This document shows, piece by piece, positions 1 through 9,348 of a stretch of DNA of 51,412 nt (positions within the stretch are counted from its first letter, which is position 1; each line of letters starts with the position of its first letter). A program made the translations under genes and the position numbers. Origin of the DNA: Actinacidiphila oryziradicis (GTDB lineage: Bacteria; Actinomycetota; Actinomycetes; Streptomycetales; Streptomycetaceae); contig NZ_SUMC01000059.1 in the NCBI RefSeq assembly GCF_005047355.1, positions 1 through 51,412 of the forward strand. The letters run 5' to 3'. The notes beneath the pieces were generated by a model. That model worked only from the letters and a program-made list of their open reading frames with translations, had not been told where the DNA came from and did not search any database.

Positions 1-1858
1 GATTGACGCAGATCTCCCCGTCCCGGAACGGGACCGGCGCTGGGATCTTGTAGGTGTAGCTGACCCATTTGACGGCCGCCACGTCGTAGGGGCGCCCGGT
101 CCCGGTGGTCAGCTGGGCGTCGGCGAGTGCGGCGACGACCTGCTCGTCGCTGTGGCCCGGACGCAAGGTGGCGATCAATTCCCGCGCCGCCGCCGGAGTC
201 CGCCGGATATCGGCCGAGAGCCGCGGCCGGGTCAGGGCGAGGTTGTCGGTGGCGCCGGTGTGCCAGCGCACTCCCACCCGGGCGCGGGCCCGGTCGGGCT
301 CGGGTAGCAGGGTCACATCCGAGATCAGCGTCCGCAGCAGGCGTTTGCGGTCGCGGTCCCTGGTGTCGGAGGCGTGCCACAAGCCGGGCAGGTCAGCGGC
401 CAGCGCCTGCAGTGCGGAGCGGTCCGGCAGGGCCGGCTTGGCCTCGCGGGCGGTGTTCAAGGCGGCCTGGGCCTGGTCGAGTGCGGCGAGTCTGGCTTCC
501 CAGCGGGCCTCCAGGGTGCGGGCTACCATGCGGTTCTCCGGCTCGACGGCGGCGTGCGCACGCTCGGCGCGGTCCGCGTCGAACCGGGCGCGCTCCACCG
601 CCAGCTCGGCGGCACGGTGCGAGCGGGTGTGCCGGCCGGTGACCTCGTCGGCGGCGGCCAGGGCCAGCTCGATCTGCTCGGGGCTGAGGGTTTCCAGCAG
701 TGCCGCGACCACGGCGTCGTCCACGATGTCGGCGAGGATCGAGCGGCAGGTCGGTGTGGCCTCGTGGTCGGCGCGTGAGAGCGAGCACTCGTAGGCGGCC
801 TGGCCGCCCGCGTGGTAGCGGGTGGTCATCGGGCGCCCGCACGATCCGCAGAACATGATCCCCTGACACAGGGCCAGGCCCTCACGCGCCGGGCGGGCGC
901 CGTCGTGGGTGCAGTTGGCCTTGAGCTTCGCCTCGGCCGCCACGTAGTCCGCCCAGGTCCAGTAGCCCTCGTGGTGGTCGTGCAGGACCACCGGCCACTG
1001 CTCGCGGGGAACCCGCGTCAGGCTCGTGCGCACGCTGCCGTCCGGCTGGACCCGGCGCCGGGTGATGTTGCGGCCGTAGACATACGTGCCCGCGTAACAG
1101 GGGTTGCTCAGCACCCCCAGTGCCCGGGCGTGGGTGAGCTTGCCCCACCGCAACTGACCTGCCCACGCTCCTCTGTAGGCGCGCAGCGGGAAGCGTCGGC
1201 CGACGAACGCCGCGACGACCTGGTAGGCCGAGCCGCCGGCCGCGAACGCGGCGAAGACGTCGCGGATCGCGGCCTGCACCTCCATATCCGGGTCGATCAC
1301 GCACATCCCCTCGTCGTCGTAGACGTAGCCCACCGGCAGCGGGGACCGCAGGTCGCCGCGCTCGGCGGCGGCCCGCTTCGCGCCCTGCAACCGGCTCGAC
1401 AGGATGTGCAGCTCGGCCTCTGACATGCTGCCTTTCAAGCCGAGCAGGAGCCTGTCGTTGAAGTTGGTCAGGTCGTAGACCCCGTCGTCGTCGATCAGCA
1501 GCACGTCCGTCAACCGCGCCAGTTCCAGCAGCCGGGCGAAGTCGGCCGAGGACCGGGCCAGCCGGGAGACCTCCAGGCCGAAGATCGCTCCCACCTCGCC
1601 CAGGCAGACCTTGGCCACCAGGTCGCGGAAGCCCTCGCGGACCTGCCCGAACTTGCCCGACAGTCCCAGGTCGGCGTCGATGACCAGCACGTCCTCGCGG
1701 TCCCAGCCCAGCCGGACCGCCTCGTCGCCCAGCGCGTACTGCCGCAACGTGGACTCCGTGTTGTCCCGCACCTCGATCAACGTGCTCTGCCGCAGATAGA
1801 CCGCCGCTGTCCGGGCGCGGTGGGACGCGGTGATCTTCGAGGTCCCGTTCACGATCAC
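1..1858 (-). CDS. Large serine recombinase (resolvase/invertase family), partial at its C-terminus
   Basis: The minus-strand frame is open from 1858 to the window edge (over 619 codons) and runs off the left end. The N-terminus (AVYLRQST) carries the catalytic-serine motif of serine recombinases; later come a LEVSRLARSSADFARLLEL helix, a recombinase domain, and a zinc ribbon starting FCGSCGRPM, followed by an Ala/Arg-rich coiled coil. This is the layout of large serine integrases and transposases that cut and rejoin DNA through a phosphoserine bond. The GTG at 1858 is chosen because GGGAGG lies 5 nt upstream; the GTG at 1852 is also in frame. A DUF5372 gene lies just upstream on the same strand, so the two probably form one mobile cassette. 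The ends of that element are not visible. Confidence 0.85.
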   Translation of the reverse strand, partial: MIVNGTSKITASHRARTAAVYLRQSTLIEVRDNTESTLRQYALGDEAVRLGWDREDVLVIDADLGLSGKFGQVREGFRDLVAKVCLGEVGAIFGLEVSRLARSSADFARLLELARLTDVLLIDDDGVYDLTNFNDRLLLGLKGSMSEAELHILSSRLQGAKRAAAERGDLRSPLPVGYVYDDEGMCVIDPDMEVQAAIRDVFAAFAAGGSAYQVVAAFVGRRFPLRAYRGAWAGQLRWGKLTHARALGVLSNPCYAGTYVYGRNITRRRVQPDGSVRTSLTRVPREQWPVVLHDHHEGYWTWADYVAAEAKLKANCTHDGARPAREGLALCQGIMFCGSCGRPMTTRYHAGGQAAYECSLSRADHEATPTCRSILADIVDDAVVAALLETLSPEQIELALAAADEVTGRHTRSHRAAELAVERARFDADRAERAHAAVEPENRMVARTLEARWEARLAALDQAQAALNTAREAKPALPDRSALQALAADLPGLWHASDTRDRDRKRLLRTLISDVTLLPEPDRARARVGVRWHTGATDNLALTRPRLSADIRRTPAAARELIATLRPGHSDEQVVAALADAQLTTGTGRPYDVAAVKWVSYTYKIPAPVPFRDGEICVN

Positions 1859-1991
1859 GGCTGCCTCCCAACGCGGACTCGACCATGTTGGCCAGCACCA
1901 TCACCATCTCCACGCGGCACTGCGGTGATGACGGCACGGCCCCTCGCTTCCGCCCGCGCCGGGGCTGGTGCGCGACACAACTGTCGTAACA

Positions 1992-2246
1992 TCAGGATCC
2001 ACCCCCACCCATGTCGGCACCACGGCTCACCAGGGCATTCACCAGCGCACGAAGAGCACTCAGCCCCTCGACCGCGAGCCGGTCCCCACCCGGCTCCCCG
2101 CCGCGATCCGTCCACTCCTGCGGCAACGTCACACTCCGGCCCACGCCGTACGCACAGACGAAGACCAGCGCACCGCTGCGGCGCTTGACGAACGGAATGT
2201 CCAGTCGCTGACCGGCCAGCGCGTGGAACGGGTGGGTCACCGTCAA
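1992..2246 (-). CDS. DUF5372 family small protein
   Basis: This is a protein of about 84 aa. Motifs such as VTHPFHALAGQRL, FVKRR, VTLPQEWTDRG and LSALRALVNAL match, from memory, the DUF5372 proteins found just upstream of serine recombinases in Streptomyces. Its function is unknown; the constant pairing suggests a recombination accessory or regulatory role. There is no ATG: TTG codons at 2255 and 2246 and a GTG at 2240 are possible. 2246 is preferred because it gives the (M)TVTHPF start that I recall for the family. The gene's 5' end lies about 30 bp from where the group II intron reverse transcriptase breaks off, so its promoter may lie in the intron remnant. Confidence 0.7.
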   Translation of the reverse strand: MTVTHPFHALAGQRLDIPFVKRRSGALVFVCAYGVGRSVTLPQEWTDRGGEPGGDRLAVEGLSALRALVNALVSRGADMGGGGS

Positions 2247-2249
2247 AGA

Positions 2250-3290
2250 ACCCAAAGACTGCCTGGACGACGCGGCACTATGCCGTGTCCGTCGGAATAC
2301 CGAGAGGTCTCAGCTTTGCGGGATTTGATCCTTTCGGGATGTACACGCGCTTCACCGCACGGGGTTTCCAGGACGAGATGGATTGGTGCACGCGCACCGC
2401 CACATCTGCCCTGGCTTCGGAGGTCAGTGCGACCTCACCATCGACCCCTGCGGTCTTGCGCCCAGCATTTCGCTGCGTCACCTGCCGTACGCTAAGAAGC
2501 GTGTTGGACCGGGAACGTAGCATCAGCTTCTGTAGGTTCCTGACCTTGGGCCAGTCACCTTCCTGCGTCGCCTTGAATATTCGCTGCCGGAGCCGCTCTA
2601 CCTCCCGCTCAACCGAGCGCCAGGCGATCCAGTTCCAATCGTCGGCGTCCAGCTTCATATGCGAGGGGCCTTCAGGTCCGTTCACCATAAGGTGTCTAAC
2701 TTGCCCTTCGATTGGGGTAGTTCCTACAGTTCGTCTTCAAAGGCTCACCTGCCACACGTCAGCACGCTTTCGCGCCCCGGCACGGGCCGGGTATCCGGCC
2801 ACTTTCGCGAGGCATCCGACAGAAGAGAGTCGGTCATGTCTGCCTCGCGTTTCGTGTTGCCTTTCGGCGGCCGGCGTTAGCTTCTTGGGCATCCTGTCCC
2901 GCCAGAGAATTAGGCCCCTCTTACGATCGGCTTACCGTTACGTTCGCGCACTGCGCCCGTATCGGACTCTAACGGGGTTTCCATGTTCCGCATGTGTGAG
3001 GTGCGGCTGGGGTTGGGTGTCCTCTATACCCCGAGGGCGGTGGTATCCACACGACCAAAATCAGTCTTTGGTCGCCACCTGTCGCCTTTCAACGACCGGC
3101 CCCTGTCACCTTGTGATACATACCGCCACAAAGCGTTGGAATTACGAGGCATCAGCAAGGATTCACTGGTATTCACCCCCTACCCAGCCTTCCCATCGCC
3201 TGTGGCCCCCGGGCGGAACAGAGACTCTTGGGCTTTCCCCCGAGCTTCACACCCGACTGAGCAGGACCCAGCCACGCATGTCGGGGTAGG
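2250..3290 (-). mobile_element. 5' part of a group II intron (ribozyme domains I to IV plus truncated ORF)
   Basis: About 600 nt upstream of the reverse transcriptase start hold no sensible ORF but read, on the minus strand, like the ribozyme of bacterial group II introns of actinomycetes. Recognisable stretches are CGGAACATGGAAACCCCGTT (about 2970-2990), the GGCGACAGGTGGCGACCAAAG loop region (about 3065-3090) and the AAGAAGCTAACGCC region (about 2875-2888). The 5' boundary (GUGYG) cannot be fixed: GTGTG at about 3247-3251 is one option and the true end may be nearer 3290. Domains V and VI are missing from the window, so the intron cannot splice or move on its own. Confidence 0.7.
2278..2688 (-). 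pseudogene. ltrA: Group II intron reverse transcriptase/maturase, N-terminal fragment
   Basis: The 136-aa product has the usual start of LtrA-type proteins: a DWNWIAWRSVEREVERLRQR helix, then GDWPKVRNLQKLMLRS, RQVTQRNAGRKTAGVDGE and VKRVYIPKGSNPAKLRPLGIPT. It corresponds to RT motifs 0 to 2 or 3; the catalytic YADD region, the X/maturase domain and any endonuclease domain are missing, where a full protein has over 400 aa. After GIPT there is an in-frame TAG at 2278-2280, yet the following codons read CRVVQA, close to the expected RVVQA of the family. This suggests a mutated stop as well as truncation into the DUF5372 cassette at about 2250. The gene is not functional as it stands. Confidence 0.85.
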
Positions 3291-3413
3291 GACAGGCCAC
3301 GGATACGGCCCGGACTACGCCTTCGACCTCAGTCGAACCTCCTTCGACGTCTTCACTCAACACACGCGACCTCATGTCGCAACAGACAGTTCCAATACCC
3401 GACGTCACCATTA

Positions 3414-3542
3414 CACGTCCGACTCCGCCTCCAGCGCGACGCCATCGACCTCCTCGGTAACGCCCTCCGCGACCCCGCCCAGCCCACCACCCGACCCGAC
3501 GACGGCGACGAACCACCGCTTTGTGCAGCACCCGTCCGCTGA
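3414..3542 (+). pseudogene. Possible coding relic, plus strand
   Basis: Between the intron and the terminator of the next gene, one plus-strand frame keeps strong G/C at third codon positions for about 40 codons (RLRLQRDAIDLLGNALRD, then a Pro/Asp-rich tail) and ends at TGA 3540-3542. It has no start codon with a ribosome site and no family I recognise. It may be the 3' end of a gene cut off by the intron-side rearrangement. The rest of 3300-3570 shows nothing clear. Confidence 0.25.
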
Positions 3543-3571
3543 CGTTGCCGTCAACTACTGCCGTCAGACAC

Positions 3572-3613
3572 CCCAGAAGCCCCATCGGAAACCAATCCGG
3601 TGGGGCCTCTGGG
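3572..3613 (-). terminator. Hairpin terminator after the putative immunity gene
   Basis: CCCAGA-A-GCCCCA-T-CGG pairs with CCG-G-TGGGGC-C-TCTGGG across an 8-nt loop. The stem is about 16 bp with one mismatch and one wobble. It lies 10 nt beyond the stop of the minus-strand gene at 3624. Confidence 0.65.
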
Positions 3614-3623
3614 TATCTACTTC

Positions 3624-4001
3624 CTAATCCTCAGACGCATCAACCATAGCTTTGAAGATTTCGTGAAGTTGCTCATCTGGATCGATGTCCGTGCGGGCAT
3701 CACTAGATTCGATAGAGAGCCGAAGCTCCTGCTCGAATCCATCAGAAACTGGACGCACGTTATCCAAAAGGCAGAGCATCCCGAATACTGCATTGAATGC
3801 AGCCTTGCGCATGATGATCTGCAGATTATCTCGATCACCTTCGGGAAGGTCGAGGTACCACCGCTGCAGCCTGAGCGCCTCGTCGCCCGGAGCTCGTCCC
3901 GGAGGATTTCGCAAGATCGACTCAGAGTCCACTACTGCAGCGACGAACACGTCCCGATAGATCACACTAACAAGTTCATCAGCCGTGATGTGCTCCGTCA
4001 T
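3624..4001 (-). CDS. Small acidic protein, probable immunity protein of the adjacent toxin fragment
   Basis: This 125-aa, Asp/Glu-rich cytosolic-looking protein has no signal peptide or membrane segment and belongs to no family I recognise. It starts (ATG 4001) only 6 bp after the stop of the toxin C-terminus at 4008, in the place and size range of immunity genes of polymorphic toxin systems. Codon use is markedly less GC-rich than in the core genes, which fits recent transfer. The function is inferred from position and size only. A GAGG element lies about 9 nt upstream of the start. Middle-helix motifs include RWYLDLPEGDRDNLQIIMRK. Confidence 0.6.
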   Translation of the reverse strand: MTEHITADELVSVIYRDVFVAAVVDSESILRNPPGRAPGDEALRLQRWYLDLPEGDRDNLQIIMRKAAFNAVFGMLCLLDNVRPVSDGFEQELRLSIESSDARTDIDPDEQLHEIFKAMVDASED

Positions 4002-4007
4002 GTGACG

Positions 4008-4406
4008 TTACCTCGCTCCCGGATACATTTGATCGATACGTCTTGCTAGCTCATCGATTGACGACTGTGGCGTATTTGTAAGGTTCGCCAAGTTGTCGAG
4101 ATCCTGCGCGATCAAATCCTGTGATGTTCCATTATAGACGCCCCGAAGGTTTGGTATCAGCGCATGCTCCGCGCGGGGAAGGGCGATAGCAGGAGCGTTC
4201 GGATAGTCATAGCCCGGAATTGCCTGTGCAGCGGGCTTGCCCTGAGGAACGTGGTGGAGGTCCAAACCATCCCCAGGCTTGGATGCTCGCCTCAACTCTG
4301 CATATGTTCCCACCTGATACGGACCGACACCACAAGCTGCCCCATTCGAATTATGGACCAAGATCGGTGTGGTGCCTGAGAGTACATAGTACGTGTGGAG
4401 TTGCTG
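4008..4406 (-). pseudogene. C-terminal toxin domain of a polymorphic (RHS/HINT-type) toxin, 5'-truncated
   Basis: The frame begins, without its own start, with QLHTYYVLSGTTPILVHN, the junction signature at the end of pretoxin HINT/RHS regions (TYYVxAGxTPVLVHN), then a toxin tip of about 115 aa with GVGPYQVGTYAELRRA, LDLHHVPQGKPAAQ, AIALPRAEHALIPNLRG and a final QMYPGAR. The LHHVPQ and AEH histidines resemble HNH-like nuclease tips of this toxin family. The upstream 1000 or more residues of a normal toxin are missing: at about 4403 homology stops and a helicase fragment on the other strand begins. An in-frame TGA lies at 4427-4425. A TTG at 4361 is the only internal start option. It is followed by the putative immunity gene. 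Confidence 0.75.
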
Positions 4407-5008
4407 GACGGCGGAGCTGGCTGGTCACCTATATCGACTGGAGGCGCAAACGCTGCTTCGTGGAACCAGCGGACGGAGGCGGCAAGGCGAAGTGGAGTTC
4501 TGCCGGGTTCGGCCCGGGCATGTCGTACGAGGTGTCGCGTGCGGTGCGCGAGGTACTCCTCGGTACCGACCCGTCCGTCAAGCTCACGCAGAGGGCCACG
4601 CGGTCACTGAGCGAGGCGCGGGAGCACTTCCTGGAGCGGGTCCATCCGGGCGGTACCCTCATCATCCGTGATCCCGACGGCCGTATGCGCTGGTGGACGT
4701 GGGCCGGGCACCGGGCCAACGCCACGCTGGCGGCCACACTCGATGAGGTGACGGTGCCGGGGCAGCGCGTTAACGATCACTGGCTCCGCCTACGCGAGGA
4801 TGTGACGCCCGCCCTCTGGAAGCGCCTGACTGCCAGAGCGGCGGACCTGCTCTGTCTTCCTGGTGTCGACGAACGAGCCGTGCGCGGACTGAAGTTCTCG
4901 GAGGCCCTGCCGCTGAGGCTGGCTGAAGCGACCCTCTCGGCCCGTCTGGCCGCTCCAGATCAGGCGATCGCGGTGCTGGCCGAACCAGTACGTTTCGTCT
5001 CTACTTGA
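4403..5008 (+). pseudogene. C-terminal fragment of a DEAD/DEAH-box helicase
   Basis: From about 4403 the plus strand reads RRSWLVTYIDWRRKRCFVEP, then GGKAKWSSAGFGPGMSYEVS, LTQRATRSLSE, HPGGTLIIRD and RWWTWAGHRANATLAATL, ending at TGA 5008. This resembles the C-terminal third of large Streptomyces DEAD/DEAH helicases; the motor motifs (Walker A, DEAH, motif VI) are missing. The open frame can be followed back to 4220, but that part is antisense to the toxin fragment and has no helicase character. The piece is about 200 aa of a protein that is normally over 700 aa, so it is not a working helicase. Confidence 0.7.
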
Positions 5009-5181
5009 CCTCGCCTAGGTCTGACCGTCCACTTGCATGTGCGTCGTGGCCGGGACATCCAAGGCGGGGTACTGATCCTCGCGGGCGCGTGTATGCCACG
5101 AACAGTAGGCAGCGCTCGGCGATCGTGTCCGCGCTTGGTGCTGCAGCCGGTCGATGGCGGGGGAAGTCCCGGATGACCTGC

Positions 5182-5439
5182 TCACCCGCGCCGACCGGCG
5201 TGTTCGACCGTTCCATGTTCTGGGTCCCCCGCCGGGGATTCGAACCTACACAACGCGAGCCCGTCGCTCTCCGGCGGCCGATAGAAGCCCAGGATGATCC
5301 GCCCCTCCGCCCGCACCCGGGCCGGCGCGCGATCCCAGCCGAAGCAATCGCTCTCCCCACGCGGCCGACAACGGGCCCGAATCCACCGTTCCGGGGGATC
5401 GGTGCACCGCGGCACCCCACGCCCCCAGCGCCCGCCCAC
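5182..5439 (-). pseudogene. Possible small hypothetical or gene relic
   Basis: One minus-strand frame (85 codons) in the 5009-5600 gap shows fair third-position G/C and a natural-looking stretch, RVRAEGRIILGFYRPPESDG, but no ribosome site and no family I know. The bias fades after about 5250. It may be the remains of a gene left by island formation. Confidence 0.25.
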
Positions 5440-5505
5440 GGGCCGTCACCACTGCGGCACCCCGGGCCGGCCAGCCGCACCGATATCTGGCGCACCGTCA
5501 CTTCA

Positions 5506-5590
5506 ATCCAGCACCGATCCAGCAGCGGTACAGAGAACCAGGGATGACGACAGGTGACGAAACGTCAGACGATCCAGCGCGGATCCAGCA
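5506..5590 (+). repeat. Four helically phased ATCCAGC(A/G) repeats
   Basis: ATCCAGCA occurs at 5506, 5517 and 5583, and ATCCAGCG at 5572. The offsets are 11, 55 and 11 bp, all multiples of 11. They lie between the helicase relic and the ychF terminator; no gene is evident here. Confidence 0.6.
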
Positions 5591-5604
5591 ACGGGCACCG
5601 CAAC

Positions 5605-5632
5605 GGGGTCGGCCCGCAACCGGGCCGACCCC
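5605..5632 (-). terminator. Strong terminator of ychF
   Basis: A perfect 12-bp stem (GGGGTCGGCCCG / CGGGCCGACCCC) with a CAAC loop lies about 50 nt beyond the ychF stop. Confidence 0.8.
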
Positions 5633-5681
5633 ATCTGACCTGCACATTCGCTAAATCACCGCGCCAACGCTATGGCGGGCA

Positions 5682-6770
<1,089 letters not shown>

Positions 6771-6951
6771 GTGACGACTTCCCGTAGCGAGAGGTGAGTG
6801 GAGCGGTCCGTCCAGGGGACCGATCCCCCAGTTTACGGGGCGCGGGGCCTCGCTCGCCCTGACTGTCGAACACGCGCCCACAGGTGACGAAAAGGTGTGT
6901 TACGGCCCTGTTCTCCCCACCTCCCCGTCCCGCCGCGCCTACGTTGGGTAG

Positions 6952-7437
6952 GTGGAGCGATACGGTACGCGTACGAAGCCCCGGAAGGGCGTGGGCCCCG
7001 CACGGACGACACTGCCGCAAGAGCCTGGGGCGGTGCACCCTGCCTACCCCCCGCCGCGGCCGGTGCTGACGGGGCTAGGCACCGGTGTGGTCACCACGCT
7101 GGTCACGGTGGCGGGCGGGACGGTGGACGCGATGCTCACCGGCGAGCCCGGGACGCTGTTCGGAGTGACCTTCGTGGCGGTGTGCCTCGGGGCGGGGCTC
7201 TGGGTACGGCCGTACGACCTGGCGGCGGCGCCGATCAGCGCGCCGATCGCGTTCACCGTGGCGCTGGCGCTGACCGGGAGCGGCGGCAATGGAGGCGTCG
7301 CCGGGCATGTGATGGGTACGGTGACGGGACTGGCGGTGCAGACCGGCTGGCTGTACGGCGGGACGCTGTGCGCGGCGGTAGTCGTGGCCGTACGGAAGCT
7401 GGCCGGACGGCGGCGCGGCGCTGACCGGACCGGATGA
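6952..7437 (+). CDS. DUF6542 domain membrane protein
   Basis: The 161-aa protein has a polar, Pro/Arg-rich N-terminus (about 35 aa) followed by four hydrophobic segments: TGLGTGVVTTLVTVAGG, FGVTFVAVCLGAGLWV, PISAPIAFTVALAL and TGWLYGGTLCAAVVVAVR. The motif LWVRPYDLAAAPISAPIAF is typical, as I recall, of DUF6542 proteins, small inner-membrane proteins of unknown function in Streptomyces. It is divergent from ychF (180-bp spacer) and converges on ppgK. The start could be the GTG at 6952 or a later codon, since the first 30 residues carry no conserved signal. Confidence 0.75.
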   Translation: MERYGTRTKPRKGVGPARTTLPQEPGAVHPAYPPPRPVLTGLGTGVVTTLVTVAGGTVDAMLTGEPGTLFGVTFVAVCLGAGLWVRPYDLAAAPISAPIAFTVALALTGSGGNGGVAGHVMGTVTGLAVQTGWLYGGTLCAAVVVAVRKLAGRRRGADRTG

Positions 7438-7477
7438 GATGAGGACCGGGCAGCGCAGCTTCGCCGTCCGGGACGGG

Positions 7478-8215
7478 TCAGACCTTCGTGGCGGCCATGG
7501 CGGCGCCGACGATGCCCGCGTTGTTCTGCAGGGCGGCCGGGAGTATCTCGGCCCTGACGCCCTTGATGAGCGGAAGGAACCTGTCGGCCTTGCGGCTCAC
7601 CCCGCCGCCGATGAGGAAGAGCTCGGGTGAGAAGAGCATCTCCAGGTGGGCGAGGTACTTCTGGACCCGGTGGGCCCAGTGCTCCCAGCTCAGCTGCTCA
7701 GTGTCCTTGACATGGGTGGAGGCGCGCTTCTCCGCCTCATGACCGTTCATCTCCAGGTGGCCCAGCTCGGTGTTGGGCACCAGCCGCCCGTCGACGAAGA
7801 GCGCGCTGCCGATGCCGGTACCCAAGGTCAGGGTGATCACAGTGCCGCCACGGCCGCGCCCGGCGCCGAAGGCCATTTCGGCTATGCCGGCCGCGTCCGC
7901 GTCATTCAGCAGGGTCACCTTGGCGCCGGTGCGCTCCGACAGCAGTGCGGCCGCGTCCAGACCTATCCACGCCTTGTCCACGTTGGCGGCGGTACGGGTC
8001 GTACCGCCGGTGACCACCCCGGGGAAGGTCGCGCCGATCGGCCCGGACCAGCCGAAGTGATCCACGACCTGCTTCACGCCGTCGGCCACCGCGTCCGGTG
8101 TCGCCGGGTGCGGGGTGAGCACCTTGAACCGCTCCTCCGCGAGGTCGCCGCGTTCCAAGTCGACCGGGGCGCCCTTGATGCCCGATCCGCCGATGTCCAC
8201 GCCGAAAACGTTCAT
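7478..8215 (-). CDS. ppgK: Polyphosphate glucokinase
   Basis: A 245-aa ROK-family sugar kinase that phosphorylates glucose to glucose-6-phosphate with inorganic polyphosphate (and often ATP) as donor, in the cytosol. The phosphate-binding loop DIGGSGIKG lies at residues 6-14; further motifs are TFPGVV, LLNDADAAGIAE (catalytic Asp) and LTLGTGIGSALF. The family is typical of actinobacteria. The ATG at 8215 is followed directly by the conserved N-FGVDIGG. Its neighbour ispH ends 68 bp upstream on the same strand, so the two may be co-transcribed. Confidence 0.93.
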   Translation of the reverse strand: MNVFGVDIGGSGIKGAPVDLERGDLAEERFKVLTPHPATPDAVADGVKQVVDHFGWSGPIGATFPGVVTGGTTRTAANVDKAWIGLDAAALLSERTGAKVTLLNDADAAGIAEMAFGAGRGRGGTVITLTLGTGIGSALFVDGRLVPNTELGHLEMNGHEAEKRASTHVKDTEQLSWEHWAHRVQKYLAHLEMLFSPELFLIGGGVSRKADRFLPLIKGVRAEILPAALQNNAGIVGAAMAATKV

Positions 8216-8282
8216 AGAGACACGCTAAGCCACGGCACCGACACCTACCCCCGGATACCCCGCACCGGCTTGTCCTGCCTGG

Positions 8283-9266
8283 TCAATTCCCGGCGGCGGC
8301 TTCCGCCGCCTCGGCCCGCAGGTCGCGGCGGAGCTCCTTCGGCAGCGAGAACGCGATGTGCTCGTCGGCCGACTTCACGATCTCCACGTCGCCGTAGCCG
8401 CGCTCGGCGAGCCACTCCAGGACGCCCTCGACCAGGATCTCCGGGACGGACGCGCCCGAGGTCACGCCGACCGTCGCCACGCCCTCCAACCACGCCTCGT
8501 CCAGCTCGTCCGCGAAGTCCACCAGATACGAGGCCTTCGCGCCGGCCTGCAGAGCGACCTCCACCAGCCGGACGGAATTCGAGGAGTTCCGCGAGCCGAC
8601 GACGATCACCAGGTCGGCGTCGGCGCCGATCTGCTTCACCGCGACCTGGCGATTCTGCGTCGCGTAGCAGATGTCGTCGCTCGGCGGGCTGACCAGCGCC
8701 GGGAAGCGCTCCTGGAGCTTGCCGACGGTCTCCATCGTCTCGTCGACGGACAGAGTCGTCTGCGACAGCCAGACGAGCCGGCTCTCGTCTCGCACCTTCA
8801 GATTGGCGACATCGTCCGGGCCGTCCACCAGGTGGATGCGTTCCGGTGCCTCGCCCATGGTGCCGACGACCTCTTCGTGACCCTCATGGCCGATGAGCAG
8901 GATGTCGTAGTCCTCGCCCGCGAAGCGCTGCGCCTCCTTGTGGACCTTCGTCACGAGGGGGCAGGTCGCGTCGATGGAGGCGAGCTTGCGCCCGGCGGCC
9001 TCATCGTGGACCTCGGGGGCCACCCCGTGTGCGGAGAAGACCACGATGGAGCCCTCCGGCACCTCCTCCGTCTCGTCGACGAAGATCGCGCCCTTCTTCT
9101 GCAGCGTCTGTACTACGTACTTGTTGTGGACGATCTCTTTGCGCACATAAATGGGAGCCCCGAACTGCTCCAGGGCTTTCTCGACAGCGATCACGGCACG
9201 GTCCACGCCGGCGCAGTAGCCACGGGGAGCGGCGAGCAGGACACGGCGGCCTGTGGTAGCAGTCAT
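8283..9266 (-). CDS. ispH: 4-hydroxy-3-methylbut-2-enyl diphosphate reductase (IspH/LytB)
   Basis: A 327-aa Fe-S enzyme of the last MEP-pathway step, reducing HMBPP to IPP and DMAPP. The three cluster cysteines are visible: C18 (PRGYCAGVDRAV), C102 (DATCPLVTK) and C200 (DICYATQNRQ), with H47 and H80 in substrate-binding positions and the GHEGHEEVVGT loop. The frame runs upstream to 9539, but ATG 9266 gives the family N-terminus; the extra part is antisense to xseA. It diverges from xseA with 82 bp between starts, and is followed by ppgK. Confidence 0.96.
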   Translation of the reverse strand: MTATTGRRVLLAAPRGYCAGVDRAVIAVEKALEQFGAPIYVRKEIVHNKYVVQTLQKKGAIFVDETEEVPEGSIVVFSAHGVAPEVHDEAAGRKLASIDATCPLVTKVHKEAQRFAGEDYDILLIGHEGHEEVVGTMGEAPERIHLVDGPDDVANLKVRDESRLVWLSQTTLSVDETMETVGKLQERFPALVSPPSDDICYATQNRQVAVKQIGADADLVIVVGSRNSSNSVRLVEVALQAGAKASYLVDFADELDEAWLEGVATVGVTSGASVPEILVEGVLEWLAERGYGDVEIVKSADEHIAFSLPKELRRDLRAEAAEAAAGN

Positions 9267-9348
9267 GGATCCATCGTACGGGGCGCCCCAACTGCCGAGC
9301 GCGGCACGAGTGGCGTCACTGTCGGTGGTGGCCGTTACTCTCGCCCGT

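Noticed and set aside
882..1937. A 351-codon minus-strand frame starting PSSPQCRVEMVMVLANMVESALGG
   Set aside because: After the first 30 codons it is a shifted shadow of the serine recombinase, rich in Arg/Gly/Pro. The first 30 codons could be a tiny gene ahead of the recombinase but cannot be shown to end.
5225..5260. A tRNA 3'-end-like stretch on the minus strand (GGTTCGAATCCCCGGCGGGGG), possibly an att site remnant
   Set aside because: The T-stem cannot pair (GTAGG against CCCCG) and an acceptor stem would have to begin CCCCCGC, which fits no usual tRNA. No D- or anticodon arm is present upstream.
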